The notes under the pieces: model-generated | The model's input: the letters and a program-made list of their open reading frames with translations, nothing else | The model's database searches: none | Told to the model about the DNA's origin: nothing | Shown: piece after piece, positions 17,460 through 26,232 of the stretch | Position numbering within the stretch: the first letter of the stretch is position 1 | Layout of the letters: the number at the start of each line of letters is the position of its first letter | Made by a program: the position numbers and the translations under genes | NCBI GenBank assembly: GCA_964404895.1 | Contig: CAYOLV010000001.1 | Location: 1,054,001-1,118,000, forward strand | Direction of reading: 5' to 3' | Origin: JBGSUZ01 sp964404895 | GTDB lineage: Bacteria > Bacillota > Clostridia > Peptostreptococcales > Acidaminobacteraceae | Length of the DNA: 64,000 bases

Positions 17460-17495
17460 AAATGACCCTTGATCAATCAAGGGTCATTTCTGTTA
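17460..17495 (+). terminator. Terminator after the secreted protein gene
   Basis: AAATGACCCTTGAT pairs with ATCAAGGGTCATTT; the following bases TCTGTT are only moderately T-rich. It separates this gene from the response regulator. Confidence 0.7.
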
Positions 17496-17522
17496 AGAAG
17501 TTTCTTGAAAGGGGTGGGCGGA

Positions 17523-18203
17523 GTGCCTTTTAAAGTATTGATTGCAGAAGATGAACACCATATCAGGCAACTGATTAAAGACTATCTCAATCATGAAAAT
17601 ATGAATGTAACTGAGGCTAAAAATGGACAAGAAGCTGTAGATTTATTTCTAAAGGAGCCTACATTTGATTTGGTTATTCTAGACGTGATGATGCCGATCA
17701 AAAGTGGCTTAGAGGCTTGTGAAGAAATTCGCATGGTTTCCGAAGAAGTTCCTATCTTATTTTTAACCGCTCTGTCCACAGAAGCAGATGAAATTAGAGG
17801 ACTACAACTGGGTGCAGACGATTATGTGACAAAACCCTTCCGTTATGAATTATTCATGACTAGAGTCAGGGCAATTTTAAGAAGATCTACCAGAGAACAA
17901 AAAAGCTGTTGGCAAATTGGAAATTGTTTGATTGACAATGATCGCAGAGAAATATCAATTTTAGGAGAACTCATCGAACTCAGTCCAAAAGAATACGACT
18001 TGCTTCTCTATTTTGTCAATCATGTGAACCAAGCCTTAGAGCGGCAACAAATTTTAGACGCAGTTTGGGGTTATGACTATTACGGAGACCCTCGAACTTT
18101 AGATACTCATGTAAAAAATATTCGCTCAAAAATGGGAGAACTGGGAACCTCAATCAAAACGGTTAGAGGATTCGGTTATCGAATGGAGTGTGAAATCTCA
18201 TGA
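17523..18203 (+). CDS. OmpR/PhoB-family response regulator
   Basis: This 226-residue regulator has a receiver domain (residues 1-120: acidic AEDEHH, phospho-acceptor Asp in VILDVMMP, Thr in FLTAL, Lys in YVTKPF) and a C-terminal winged helix (about 130-225, LSPKEYDLL and TLDTHVKNIRSKM). I place the start at a GTG with AGGGGTGGG upstream, giving VPFKVLIAEDE; the upstream ATG at 17469 overlaps the terminator. Its stop overlaps the kinase start by four bases. Confidence 0.92.
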   Translation: MPFKVLIAEDEHHIRQLIKDYLNHENMNVTEAKNGQEAVDLFLKEPTFDLVILDVMMPIKSGLEACEEIRMVSEEVPILFLTALSTEADEIRGLQLGADDYVTKPFRYELFMTRVRAILRRSTREQKSCWQIGNCLIDNDRREISILGELIELSPKEYDLLLYFVNHVNQALERQQILDAVWGYDYYGDPRTLDTHVKNIRSKMGELGTSIKTVRGFGYRMECEIS

Positions 18204-19693
18204 AAGTATTTGGAAAGAGACATTCTATACGCTTTAAACTTTCACTCATTTTTGTGCTGATTGTCTCAGCGTTACAACTCGTTTTTTGGGTGTTCAGTGC
18301 CAGTGTGCTTGAATCTGTCATGGTATATGGCACCAAATTAGAAATAAAAAATATAGCAGAAGATTATATGGCTGTTCAAAAGGACAGCGAGGTCCTTTCA
18401 GTCAGTGAGAAACAAAATCTAATCGATGAATTAGCCTATACTTGGGACTGTAACATCACTTTAGTAGATTATGAAAGTGGTGTCATCATTACGACCATCC
18501 GAAATAGAAAAGCGCCTGAACCTCCTGAAATGAGAAACGACTTCTATGTTGAAGTTGCTGAAGAAATTAAAGCAATGCCTGTTGGCTCGGTCTACACAAA
18601 GATTCGAAAAGATCACAAAGGTTTTGATTCACTTGCCATATTTGCAGGAAATGTTGGGGATCATACGGTCATGATCAGCGAGAGACCTTTAAACATCATA
18701 CATGACAGTTCCAATTTATTGACAAAGTATATTATTATTTCAGGTATATTAACAGTTTCAATTGGCTCATTTGTTATTTTATTGCTCTCTAAAAAGCTCA
18801 CCCAGTCCATTGTAGATATTGAAGCACATGCCAATCGCATTGCTAAATTAGATTTTGAGCAGGACAACCAAATCCATCAAAATGATGAAATTGGTTCACT
18901 GGGAAGAGCGGTCAATCAGATTTCATCGGAATTAAAAGGGACTATAGATGCCCTTCAAATTGCAAACAGTCAATTGAAAGATGAAATTGAACAAGAACGA
19001 AAATTAGAGCGAATGCGCCGTCTGTTTGTTTCCAGCGTTTCTCATGAACTCAAAACTCCTATCAGCATGATTATGGGCTATGCTGATGGTTTGAAAGTTG
19101 GGGTGGCAAAATCCCCAGAACAGATAGAGAACTATTGCAATGTTATTATTCAAGAGTCTGAGAAAATGGATCAGCTGATCAAAGATCTTTTAGATATGTC
19201 TGCCTATCAAGAAGGACAGCTTAAAATCAAAAAAGAGCTTTTTAACCTGAGCAACTTGACAGACAGTATTAGTCGACACTATGTGGAACAATTTTCTTCA
19301 AAAGAGTTAGACTATCAATTTGAGTTGGAACCCGAAATTCAAATGAATGGTGATCCTCTGCGTATAGAACAAGTCTTGAGAAATATGATTGAGAATGCGC
19401 TGAAATACACTTGCGAGGGCAAATGGGTATGTGTCAGTCTCAAAGCGGTTAATAACCTAGCAGAAATAAGTGTTTACAATGATGGAAAGCCCATACCTGA
19501 AGAGGAAATTGAAGCCATATGGATGTGCTTCTATAGAGGAACAGAAGCTCGAAACTGTCTTGCAGAAGGCTTTGGCGTGGGATTGGCTCTGGTTAAGGAA
19601 ATTGTAGAACAACATAGTGGTTCTGTAGGCGTGGTGAATGAATTAAACGGGGTTAGGTTTAACGTAACACTCCCTCTGGATAGTAAAAATTAA
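18200..19693 (+). CDS. Membrane sensor histidine kinase
   Basis: This 497-residue partner of the preceding regulator has two transmembrane helices (about residues 12-35 and 172-195) around an extracytoplasmic sensor domain of about 135 residues, then HAMP, a coiled linker, HisKA with phospho-acceptor His282 in SSVSHELKTP, and a HATPase_c domain with N box (NMIENALKY), G1 (VYNDGKPI) and G2 (EGFGVGLAL). The signal is unknown. The stop-start overlap (ATGA) shows tight coupling. Confidence 0.92.
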   Translation: MKVFGKRHSIRFKLSLIFVLIVSALQLVFWVFSASVLESVMVYGTKLEIKNIAEDYMAVQKDSEVLSVSEKQNLIDELAYTWDCNITLVDYESGVIITTIRNRKAPEPPEMRNDFYVEVAEEIKAMPVGSVYTKIRKDHKGFDSLAIFAGNVGDHTVMISERPLNIIHDSSNLLTKYIIISGILTVSIGSFVILLLSKKLTQSIVDIEAHANRIAKLDFEQDNQIHQNDEIGSLGRAVNQISSELKGTIDALQIANSQLKDEIEQERKLERMRRLFVSSVSHELKTPISMIMGYADGLKVGVAKSPEQIENYCNVIIQESEKMDQLIKDLLDMSAYQEGQLKIKKELFNLSNLTDSISRHYVEQFSSKELDYQFELEPEIQMNGDPLRIEQVLRNMIENALKYTCEGKWVCVSLKAVNNLAEISVYNDGKPIPEEEIEAIWMCFYRGTEARNCLAEGFGVGLALVKEIVEQHSGSVGVVNELNGVRFNVTLPLDSKN

Positions 19694-19836
19694 ATAAAAT
19701 AATTTATATGTTTTAATAAATATATATCATTATTGTAACATTTTGTTTAAGTCTTGAGTCTCACCTCAATTAAAGTTATTATTTAATAGATATCATCATT
19801 TGATTCATTATCAATAAAAGACTTAGGGGGACTAAA

Positions 19837-20937
19837 ATGGAGACGTTAACACAAGGGTTAATGGCGTTTACTTGGCAACAAGGCGTTATGATTTTAATTA
19901 GTTTATTATTAATTTACTTTGCAATTGTAAAAGAATATGAACCAATGTTGCTTTTACCAATGGGGTTTGGTGCGATGTTGGCAAATATTCCTTTGTCATC
20001 TGCAGTTGGAGAACACGGTCCATTAAGCATTCTCTTTAGAGCCGGCATAGAGACGGAGTTATTCCCTTTATTAATCTTTGTGGCAGTGGGTGCCATGATT
20101 GACTTTGGGCCTCTATTGAAGAATCCTAAAATGCTCCTATTTGGTGGTGCAGCACAATTTGGGATATTCTTCACGCTTACGATTGCCACTTTGATGGGTT
20201 TCTCAATGAAAGAAGCGGCTTCAATCGGTATCATTGGTGCAGCAGACGGTCCTACATCGATCTACGTTGCCAATCAATTTGCAAAAAACTTATTAGGTCC
20301 AATTTCGGTAGCTGCTTATTCATACATGAGTTTGGTTCCGATTATTCAGCCTCCTGTTATTAGAGCTTTGACAACACTTGAAGAAAGACAGATTAGAATG
20401 CCTTACAAAGAATCAGACATCTCTAAGAGAACTAAAATTCTCTTCCCAATTGTCGTTACTTTGGTAGCTGGTATTTTTGTTCCAGTCAGCGTTTCTTTAG
20501 TAGGTTTCTTGATGTTTGGTAATTTACTCAGAGAATGTGGTGTTACAGATCGTCTTTCAAATTCAGCTCAAAATGAATTGGCTAACTTAGTGACTATTCT
20601 TTTAGGGATTACAGTGGGTTCGACTATGGTTGCTGCAGAGTTCATGAAACTTCAAACATTGATGATTATTGCAATGGGCTTGATTGCGTTTATATTTGAC
20701 ACAGCAGGCGGGGTTTTGTTTGCAAAGTTCCTGAATCTATTTACTAAAGAAAAAATAAATCCAATGGTAGGTGCAGCGGGTATTTCAGCCTTCCCAATGT
20801 CTGCTCGTGTTATACAAAGAGAAGCGCAAAAAGCAGATCCTACGAACTTTATTTTAAGTTATGCCATCAGTGCAAACGTAGCGGGTCAGATAGGCTCCAT
20901 TATTGCAGGCGGTCTTATATTGGCACTGGTTAAATAG
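19837..20937 (+). CDS. Na+-transporting carboxylic acid decarboxylase, beta subunit
   Basis: This 366-residue membrane protein is of the OadB/GcdB/MmdB family, which couples decarboxylation of a biotin-bound carboxyl group to Na+ export. It has about ten hydrophobic segments, the family motif GAADGPTSIYVANQ containing the essential Asp, and GAAGISAFPMSARV near the C-terminus. No carboxyltransferase alpha subunit or biotin carrier is encoded nearby; only a 43-residue membrane peptide and a TSCPD protein follow. The substrate (oxaloacetate, glutaconyl-CoA, methylmalonyl-CoA or malonyl group) therefore cannot be assigned. Confidence 0.9.
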   Translation: METLTQGLMAFTWQQGVMILISLLLIYFAIVKEYEPMLLLPMGFGAMLANIPLSSAVGEHGPLSILFRAGIETELFPLLIFVAVGAMIDFGPLLKNPKMLLFGGAAQFGIFFTLTIATLMGFSMKEAASIGIIGAADGPTSIYVANQFAKNLLGPISVAAYSYMSLVPIIQPPVIRALTTLEERQIRMPYKESDISKRTKILFPIVVTLVAGIFVPVSVSLVGFLMFGNLLRECGVTDRLSNSAQNELANLVTILLGITVGSTMVAAEFMKLQTLMIIAMGLIAFIFDTAGGVLFAKFLNLFTKEKINPMVGAAGISAFPMSARVIQREAQKADPTNFILSYAISANVAGQIGSIIAGGLILALVK

Positions 20938-20950
20938 GGAGGACTAATGA

Positions 20951-21082
20951 ATGCATACTGAATTATTAATGGAAAGTTTGGGCGTAATGGCTCAAGGCAT
21001 GGCAGGCATATTTATATTTATGATGATTTTTTATTTGATCATTGAAGCATTTAATAGATCGGACAGAAATAAGAAGGCGTAG
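20951..21082 (+). CDS. 43-residue membrane peptide, OadG-like
   Basis: A short frame with a GGGAGG ribosome site starts 13 bases after the beta-subunit gene. It encodes one hydrophobic helix (about residues 14-33, containing GIFIFMMIFYLII) followed by a charged tail, NRSDRNKKA. In size, topology and position it resembles the small gamma subunit (OadG/GcdD type) that assembles Na+-pumping decarboxylases, though it is shorter than most. The identification rests on context and topology, not on sequence motifs. Confidence 0.65.
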   Translation: MHTELLMESLGVMAQGMAGIFIFMMIFYLIIEAFNRSDRNKKA

Positions 21083-21091
21083 AGGTGTTAT

Positions 21092-21331
21092 ATGAAAGTA
21101 TTTAAGACTAGTGGTGTATGTTCTAGCGAAATCAATTTTTCAATAGAAGATGGCGTTGTTAAGCATGTAGAGTTTGTAAAAGGTTGTCCGGGGAGTTTGT
21201 CGGCAATTAAAACATTAGTTGAAGGTCAGACGGTTAAGGACGTTATTGGAAAATTGAAAGGCATTAAATGTGGCGACAAAGCTACTTCTTGTCCAGATCA
21301 ATTGGCAAAAGCGTTAGAGTTATATTTATAA
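21092..21331 (+). CDS. TSCPD domain protein (TIGR03905-like)
   Basis: This 79-residue protein has the family-defining TSCPD motif near its C-terminus and cysteines in GVCSSE, KGCPG and IKCGD. Related domains occur at the end of some ribonucleotide reductases; free-standing members are of unknown function and may bind metal. It starts nine bases after the membrane peptide gene and is followed by a strong terminator, so it is the last gene of the beta-subunit operon. Confidence 0.85.
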   Translation: MKVFKTSGVCSSEINFSIEDGVVKHVEFVKGCPGSLSAIKTLVEGQTVKDVIGKLKGIKCGDKATSCPDQLAKALELYL

Positions 21332-21351
21332 TTTCATCAAAGTTTTATTAT

Positions 21352-21387
21352 AAAAGGCTGTTAAACTAAAAAGTTTAACAGCCTTTT
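21352..21387 (+). terminator. Terminator after the TSCPD gene
   Basis: AAAAGGCTGTTAAACT pairs perfectly with AGTTTAACAGCCTTTT around a four-base loop. Confidence 0.88.
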
Positions 21388-21406
21388 AACGTTTACAAGA
21401 TTGCAC

Positions 21407-21437
21407 TTAACATAGATTTAACATAAATTCTTAAACA
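21407..21437 (+). promoter_or_regulatory. Pho-box-like direct repeats
   Basis: TTAACA occurs twice with exactly five bases between, followed by TTAAACA. This is the spacing and core of PhoP boxes in Bacillus-type bacteria (TT(A/C/T)ACA every 11 bases). A possible promoter (TTTTAC, 16 bases, TATAGA) follows, and the gene downstream is a Na/Pi cotransporter. Confidence 0.5.
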
Positions 21438-21546
21438 TATGTTTTACTTGAATTCTACTTTCGTATAGAATAGTAACGATAAAGGTTACGGTTTATATAC
21501 CGATTTATTAGCAACGGATTTATACGAAATCAGAGGAGGAACATTC

Positions 21547-23166
21547 ATGGCATTAGAAATTGCTATTGGTGTATTTGGGGGACTGGGTCTCTTTATCTAC
21601 GGAATGCATCTTATGGCTGCAGGGCTCCAAAAAGCTGCAGGTAAAAAATTAGAAAGAATTATTGAAGCACTTACTAAGAACAAATTTATAGGAGTACTCG
21701 TTGGTGCTGCTGTAACCGCAATTATTCAATCAAGTTCTGCAACGACAGTTATGGTTGTTGGTTTTGTTAATGCAGGTATTATGAATCTCACACAGGCTGT
21801 AGGCATTATCATGGGGGCAAATATTGGTACGACTATGACAGGACAAATCGTTTCCTTTAATTTGGAAGCATATGCCCCAGTTGCAGTTGGTATTGGTATG
21901 TTCATGTTTATGATTAGCAAAAAGCAGAAGAATAAGCATATAGCTGAAATTCTATTAGGCTTTGGTATTTTGTTCATCGGTATGGAGTTTTTAAAAGACT
22001 CATTAACGCCGTTGAGAGAGATTCAAGCTTTTAAAGATTTGCTCGTTAGCTTTGGATCTAATCCTTTACTAGGGTTATTGATTGGTTTCGGCTTGACCTT
22101 TATAGTACAAAGCTCTAGTGCTTCAATAGGTATGTTAATTGCATTGGCATCTCAAGGTTTATTGCCTATAGAATCTGCGCTTCCAATTTTATACGGTGAC
22201 AATATTGGAACATGTACGACCGCGTTATTGTCTTCTATTGGAACAACAAAAAATGCAAAACGTGCAGCAATAATGCACTTGAGCTTTAATGTTATAGGAT
22301 CTCTGTTGTTTATGATTGTATTAACAGTACCGATTCAGCATCTAGTTGTTTCTATTGATCCGGGTAATGTTCCAAGACAGATTGCGAATGCTCATACGTT
22401 CTTTAACCTGATCAACGTCGTTGTACAATTGCCGTTCTCCTTCGTACTTATTAAAATAGCCACATGGGTAATTCCAGACGGAAAAGAAGGCGAAACTGAA
22501 AAAACAACGAAGTACATTGACGAAAGAATCTTGGAAACGCCTTCCATTGCATTAAACAGTGCAATTAAGGAAACCCTTCATATGGGTAATGTTGCAAAAG
22601 AATCCTTTGTTGAATCTATGTCTGCTCTCTTTGATAATAAAGAGGAACACGCATACAATACATTTGAGATTGAAAAAACAGTTAATATTTTGGAAAAGAG
22701 CATTACAGAATATTTAGTTAAACTTTCCAATAGAGAAATTACAGAAAATAGCCGTATTAAAGTAGATGGTCTTTTCAATGCTGTTAATGACATTGAAAGA
22801 ATTGGTGACCATGCAGATAATATTGCAGAACTTTCATTGAGCGCCATAGAGAAACGTATACACTTCTCAACAGATGCATTAGCAGAGTTAAGAGAAATGT
22901 ATGACTATGCTTTAGACGCGTTTAAACTGACCTTAGAATCATTAAGGGAACTCAATAGAGATAAAGCTTTGGTGGTTATAAAATATGAAGAGAAAGTAGA
23001 TCATTTGGAAAAAATTTGCAGAAAACATCATATTGATCGTTTGAATCGTAATGAATGTAGTTCTGAAGCTGGGATTATCTTTAACGATATAATTTCAAAT
23101 ATTGAACGAGTTTCTGATCTGTCTGCGAATATTGCTAGATTGGTGTTAGATACGTCAAACGAATAA
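21547..23166 (+). CDS. Na/Pi cotransporter family protein with PhoU-like domain
   Basis: This 539-residue protein has two inverted membrane repeats carrying the NaPi-II signature QSSS: AIIQSSSATTVMVV (near residue 60) and FIVQSSSASIGMLI (near 195). About nine hydrophobic segments fill the first 320 residues. The C-terminal 200 residues are soluble, helical and PhoU-like, with VNDIERIGDHADNIAE. It is expected to import phosphate with sodium. The upstream Pho-box-like repeats support phosphate control. GAGGAGGA precedes the ATG. Confidence 0.92.
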   Translation: MALEIAIGVFGGLGLFIYGMHLMAAGLQKAAGKKLERIIEALTKNKFIGVLVGAAVTAIIQSSSATTVMVVGFVNAGIMNLTQAVGIIMGANIGTTMTGQIVSFNLEAYAPVAVGIGMFMFMISKKQKNKHIAEILLGFGILFIGMEFLKDSLTPLREIQAFKDLLVSFGSNPLLGLLIGFGLTFIVQSSSASIGMLIALASQGLLPIESALPILYGDNIGTCTTALLSSIGTTKNAKRAAIMHLSFNVIGSLLFMIVLTVPIQHLVVSIDPGNVPRQIANAHTFFNLINVVVQLPFSFVLIKIATWVIPDGKEGETEKTTKYIDERILETPSIALNSAIKETLHMGNVAKESFVESMSALFDNKEEHAYNTFEIEKTVNILEKSITEYLVKLSNREITENSRIKVDGLFNAVNDIERIGDHADNIAELSLSAIEKRIHFSTDALAELREMYDYALDAFKLTLESLRELNRDKALVVIKYEEKVDHLEKICRKHHIDRLNRNECSSEAGIIFNDIISNIERVSDLSANIARLVLDTSNE

Positions 23167-23173
23167 TTCCTTT

Positions 23174-23200
23174 AAAAGTCTCCTTCGGGAGACTTTTTTT
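23174..23200 (+). terminator. Terminator after the Na/Pi cotransporter
   Basis: AAAAGTCTCC-TTC-GGGAGACTTTT followed by a continuous T run. Confidence 0.9.
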
Positions 23201-23282
23201 ATGGTACTTAATGGCAGCTAAAGTTTGTTTTAGTCAAAGGCATTTGTTAGAATAGAATTGTTATGAAAAGGAGGACATTGTT

Positions 23283-24170
23283 ATGGATCGAGAAAAGTTG
23301 AAGGGCGTCATTCTGATTATTATTTCTGCATTTGGCTACGCAATCATGCCTTCTGTTTCCACCTTGGCCTATGAAAGAGGACTAAATGTAAGTCAGGTAC
23401 TTTTGTATAGATTTGTGATCTCAGCAATCTTTGTCTGGGCGGTCATATGGCTTCAAAAAATACCTTTCAAGACGAGTTTTAAGCATGGGGTATACTTGCT
23501 GACAATCGGGTTTGTGGGTTATACCCTGTGTTCAAAAGTCCTCTTTATGGGCTATCAGTATGTATCAGGTTCTGTGGCAACAATGATTTTATTTACCCAT
23601 CCGATATTAGTTGTTTTAGGGGAAGCCACAATGGAAAGGCGTTTCCCCAGCAGAAATAAACTCATAGCAATCGTTTTAGCTCTTGTAGGCTTGGGTATTA
23701 TCGTCTATGAGACGGGAATGAAGTACAGCACGTACGGTCTGATTCTTTGCTTCTTGTCTTCATTGACCTATGCCATTTATTGTTTGGGTCTTTCCGAACC
23801 CCATACGCGAAAGATGAACAGTTTAGCAGTAACGGCCTATGTAACCACCCTTTCTGCCGTGTTCAATCTTATAGAATGTTTACAAAATGGAACGCCACTT
23901 GTTCTCAGTGATACCAATAGTATAGGCTTGTTGGTATTATTGGCAATTGGCGGGACTGTTATTCCAGCTATTGCCTTTTTCTCAGGTCTAAAAATAGTGG
24001 GATCAGGAGCGGCGACAATTATTAGCACAGTAGAGGCTGCGTTTGTGTACTTGTTGGAAGTCCTTGTCTTAGGACAGACGATCATCTTTAAAAATGTATT
24101 AGGTGGACTATTGATTGCTTTGGCTGTAATCTTATTGACAGAGAGAGGTACGGCAAAATCTAGTGTTTAG
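23283..24170 (+). CDS. EamA/DMT-superfamily transporter
   Basis: This 295-residue membrane protein has ten predicted helices in two EamA repeats (about residues 1-140 and 150-285), ending in the typical basic/Glu tail. The second repeat contains the family's GSGAATIISTVEAAFVYLLE pattern (landmarks STVEAA and LLE). Members export amino acids, nucleosides or other metabolites; the substrate here is unknown. AAAGGAGG precedes the ATG. Guanine deaminase follows on the same strand 108 bases later without an obvious terminator, so a purine-related substrate is possible but unproven. Confidence 0.88.
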   Translation: MDREKLKGVILIIISAFGYAIMPSVSTLAYERGLNVSQVLLYRFVISAIFVWAVIWLQKIPFKTSFKHGVYLLTIGFVGYTLCSKVLFMGYQYVSGSVATMILFTHPILVVLGEATMERRFPSRNKLIAIVLALVGLGIIVYETGMKYSTYGLILCFLSSLTYAIYCLGLSEPHTRKMNSLAVTAYVTTLSAVFNLIECLQNGTPLVLSDTNSIGLLVLLAIGGTVIPAIAFFSGLKIVGSGAATIISTVEAAFVYLLEVLVLGQTIIFKNVLGGLLIALAVILLTERGTAKSSV

Positions 24171-24278
24171 ATATTATATACAAAGCAATTTTTGATGCCC
24201 TAGATTATTTTTTGTTATTTCCACTGAGTTTTGGTAGAATTAGCGGTGACGAAGAATAAACAAAGGAGGGTGCTTGTA

Positions 24279-25544
24279 TTGAAAATATACAAGGGCAACA
24301 TTATATTTACAGAACAACCAGAGGCTTTTAAAGTCTTTGAAAATGGATTTATAGGTGTAGAAGAAGGTCGTGTGGTATTTGTTGGGGAGCAAATTCCAGA
24401 AGGCTATTCTCAAGCTATTGTAGAAGACCATGGCGATTGTCTAATCGTTCCAGGGTTTGTGGACTTGCATTTTCACGCACCTCAATATGCCAATTTAGGC
24501 TTAGGACTAGATAAAGAACTGTTGCCTTGGTTAAACGACTATACGTTTCCAGAAGAAGCAAAATATAAGGATTTAGCTTATGCTGAAGGTGTTTATAGAA
24601 AAGTAGCATATGACTTATGGCGTAATGGCACTACGAGAGTGGTCTTGTTTAGTACATTGCACACAGAAACTACAAAATTTTTAATGGATATATTCAATGA
24701 ATCGGGTTTAGGTGCTTTTATTGGCAAAGTGAACATGGATCGAAATTCACCTGAATTCTTATGTGAAAAAACGTCTGAATCTATTGCTGAAACTAAAGAG
24801 TGGATTGAAACATATGGCAACAAATATGACTTGGTCAAACCCATTATCACACCAAGATTTGTGCCAACTTGTACCTCTGAACTCATGGACGGACTCAGTG
24901 CGTTGGCCTCGGCATATCATGTGCCAATACAAAGTCATATCAGTGAAAATAGAAATGAATGTGCTTGGGTAAAAGAGCTGCATCCTGAAAGCAAGCACTA
25001 TGCAGATGTTTACGAACAGCACGGACTTTTTAACCATCAGACGATAATGGCGCACTGTGTTCACAATACGTCTGAAGAATTAGAACGCTTTAAAAAAAAT
25101 GGCGTATTTGCAGCTCATTGCCCAAATGCCAATAATAATTTAGCCAGTGGTATTATGCCTGTGAGAAAGTTTATGGAAAAAGGCATATCCGTAGGACTTG
25201 GAACCGATGTTGGTGCAGGTCATAAAGTTTCCATAGCAGCCGTAATGGCCGCAGCTTTGCAAGCTTCTAAACTGAAATGGGTTGAAGATCCGACACTAGC
25301 TCCGCTCAGCACTTCTGAAGCCTTCTATTTAGGAACAAAAGGAGGCGGTGCTTTCTTTGGGAATGTGGGGAGTTTTGAAAAGGGCTTTGATTTTGATGCG
25401 TTAATTATTGATGATAAAGAACTTGCCATTACGCCTGGACGCAGCTTAGAAGAAAGAATTCAGCGTTATATTTATATTGGCGATGATCGTCAAATTACTA
25501 AGCGATTTGTTCGTGGCAATGAAATTGAAGCGCCAAAGCGATAA
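24279..25544 (+). CDS. guaD: Guanine deaminase
   Basis: This 421-residue zinc amidohydrolase converts guanine to xanthine and ammonia. It has the metal motif DLHFHAPQYAN, the guanine-deaminase hallmark LPWLNDYTFPEEAKY, the zinc histidines in QSHISEN and MAHCVHN, and the metal Asp in GLGTDVGAG. I choose a TTG start because AAAGGAGGG lies eight bases upstream and the protein then begins at the family's usual position; the ATG at 24231 has no ribosome site. Confidence 0.9.
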   Translation: MKIYKGNIIFTEQPEAFKVFENGFIGVEEGRVVFVGEQIPEGYSQAIVEDHGDCLIVPGFVDLHFHAPQYANLGLGLDKELLPWLNDYTFPEEAKYKDLAYAEGVYRKVAYDLWRNGTTRVVLFSTLHTETTKFLMDIFNESGLGAFIGKVNMDRNSPEFLCEKTSESIAETKEWIETYGNKYDLVKPIITPRFVPTCTSELMDGLSALASAYHVPIQSHISENRNECAWVKELHPESKHYADVYEQHGLFNHQTIMAHCVHNTSEELERFKKNGVFAAHCPNANNNLASGIMPVRKFMEKGISVGLGTDVGAGHKVSIAAVMAAALQASKLKWVEDPTLAPLSTSEAFYLGTKGGGAFFGNVGSFEKGFDFDALIIDDKELAITPGRSLEERIQRYIYIGDDRQITKRFVRGNEIEAPKR

Positions 25545-25591
25545 ATGTAATTATACGCTTGCTCGGTATTTCAAAGTTTATACTAACAAAT

Positions 25592-25617
25592 AAAGGGTTC
25601 TCAATGAGAACCCTTTT
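25592..25617. terminator. Bidirectional terminator between guaD and greA
   Basis: AAAGGGTTCTC-AAT-GAGAACCCTTT has a T run on the plus side and AAA/T-rich sequence on the other, serving the two convergent genes. Confidence 0.85.
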
Positions 25618-25630
25618 TGAATGCTTAAAT

Positions 25631-26098
25631 TTACTTATTGACGATTTTTAAGATTTTAAGTTTTGCAGAACCGTTTGGGGCAACAATATCAACAACTTGA
25701 CCAACCGTTTTACCAACTAAAGCCGATCCAATAGGAGATTCTACTGAAATCTTGCTCTCAAGAGGATCTGATTCCACTTTGCTGACAATTTCAATTTCCT
25801 CTTCTTCATCATCACCGACATAACAGTAAGTGACTTTTGAATAAATGCGGACGCCTTCAAATGTACTGTCTTCGTCTGCAAGTTCATAGTTCTCGAGGAT
25901 CTCTTTTACCTTTATGATTTCAGTCTCGTTCAAGGATTGAGCTTCTCTCGCAGCATGGTATTCTGCGTTTTCTGATAAATCGCCAAATCCTCTTGCTTTC
26001 TTGATTTCTTCACTGATTATAGAACGCTTTACAATCAAGTCGTCCAACTCTCTATTCATTTTTTCCAATGATGATTTTGTTAAAAGTACTTTTTTCAT
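25631..26098 (-). CDS. greA: Transcription elongation factor GreA
   Basis: This 155-residue factor rescues backtracked RNA polymerase. The N-terminal coiled coil carries the acidic tip in GDLSENAEYHAAREAQ (Asp and Glu conserved, so cleavage-competent). The C-terminal FKBP-like domain ends with SPIGSALVGKTVGQVV. The start is the ATG with AGGAGGTA upstream on this strand; the longer frame lacks a ribosome site. Confidence 0.94.
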   Translation of the reverse strand: MKKVLLTKSSLEKMNRELDDLIVKRSIISEEIKKARGFGDLSENAEYHAAREAQSLNETEIIKVKEILENYELADEDSTFEGVRIYSKVTYCYVGDDEEEEIEIVSKVESDPLESKISVESPIGSALVGKTVGQVVDIVAPNGSAKLKILKIVNK

Positions 26099-26232
26099 TA
26101 TAATACCTCCTGCACCTTTCAACATCATACCAAATATTGAAGCGAATTTGCAATCAGAATTTAAAATTCAATGATTGCTAGTACTTATTTGTGGTAACAT
26201 TAAGGTAGAAAAAAATTAAGGAGTGAAGAGAT

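Noticed and set aside
17135..17476. Minus-strand frame of 113 codons rich in Ser and Cys
   Set aside because: It is the antisense of the Ala/Thr-rich secreted protein gene; composition explains the open frame.
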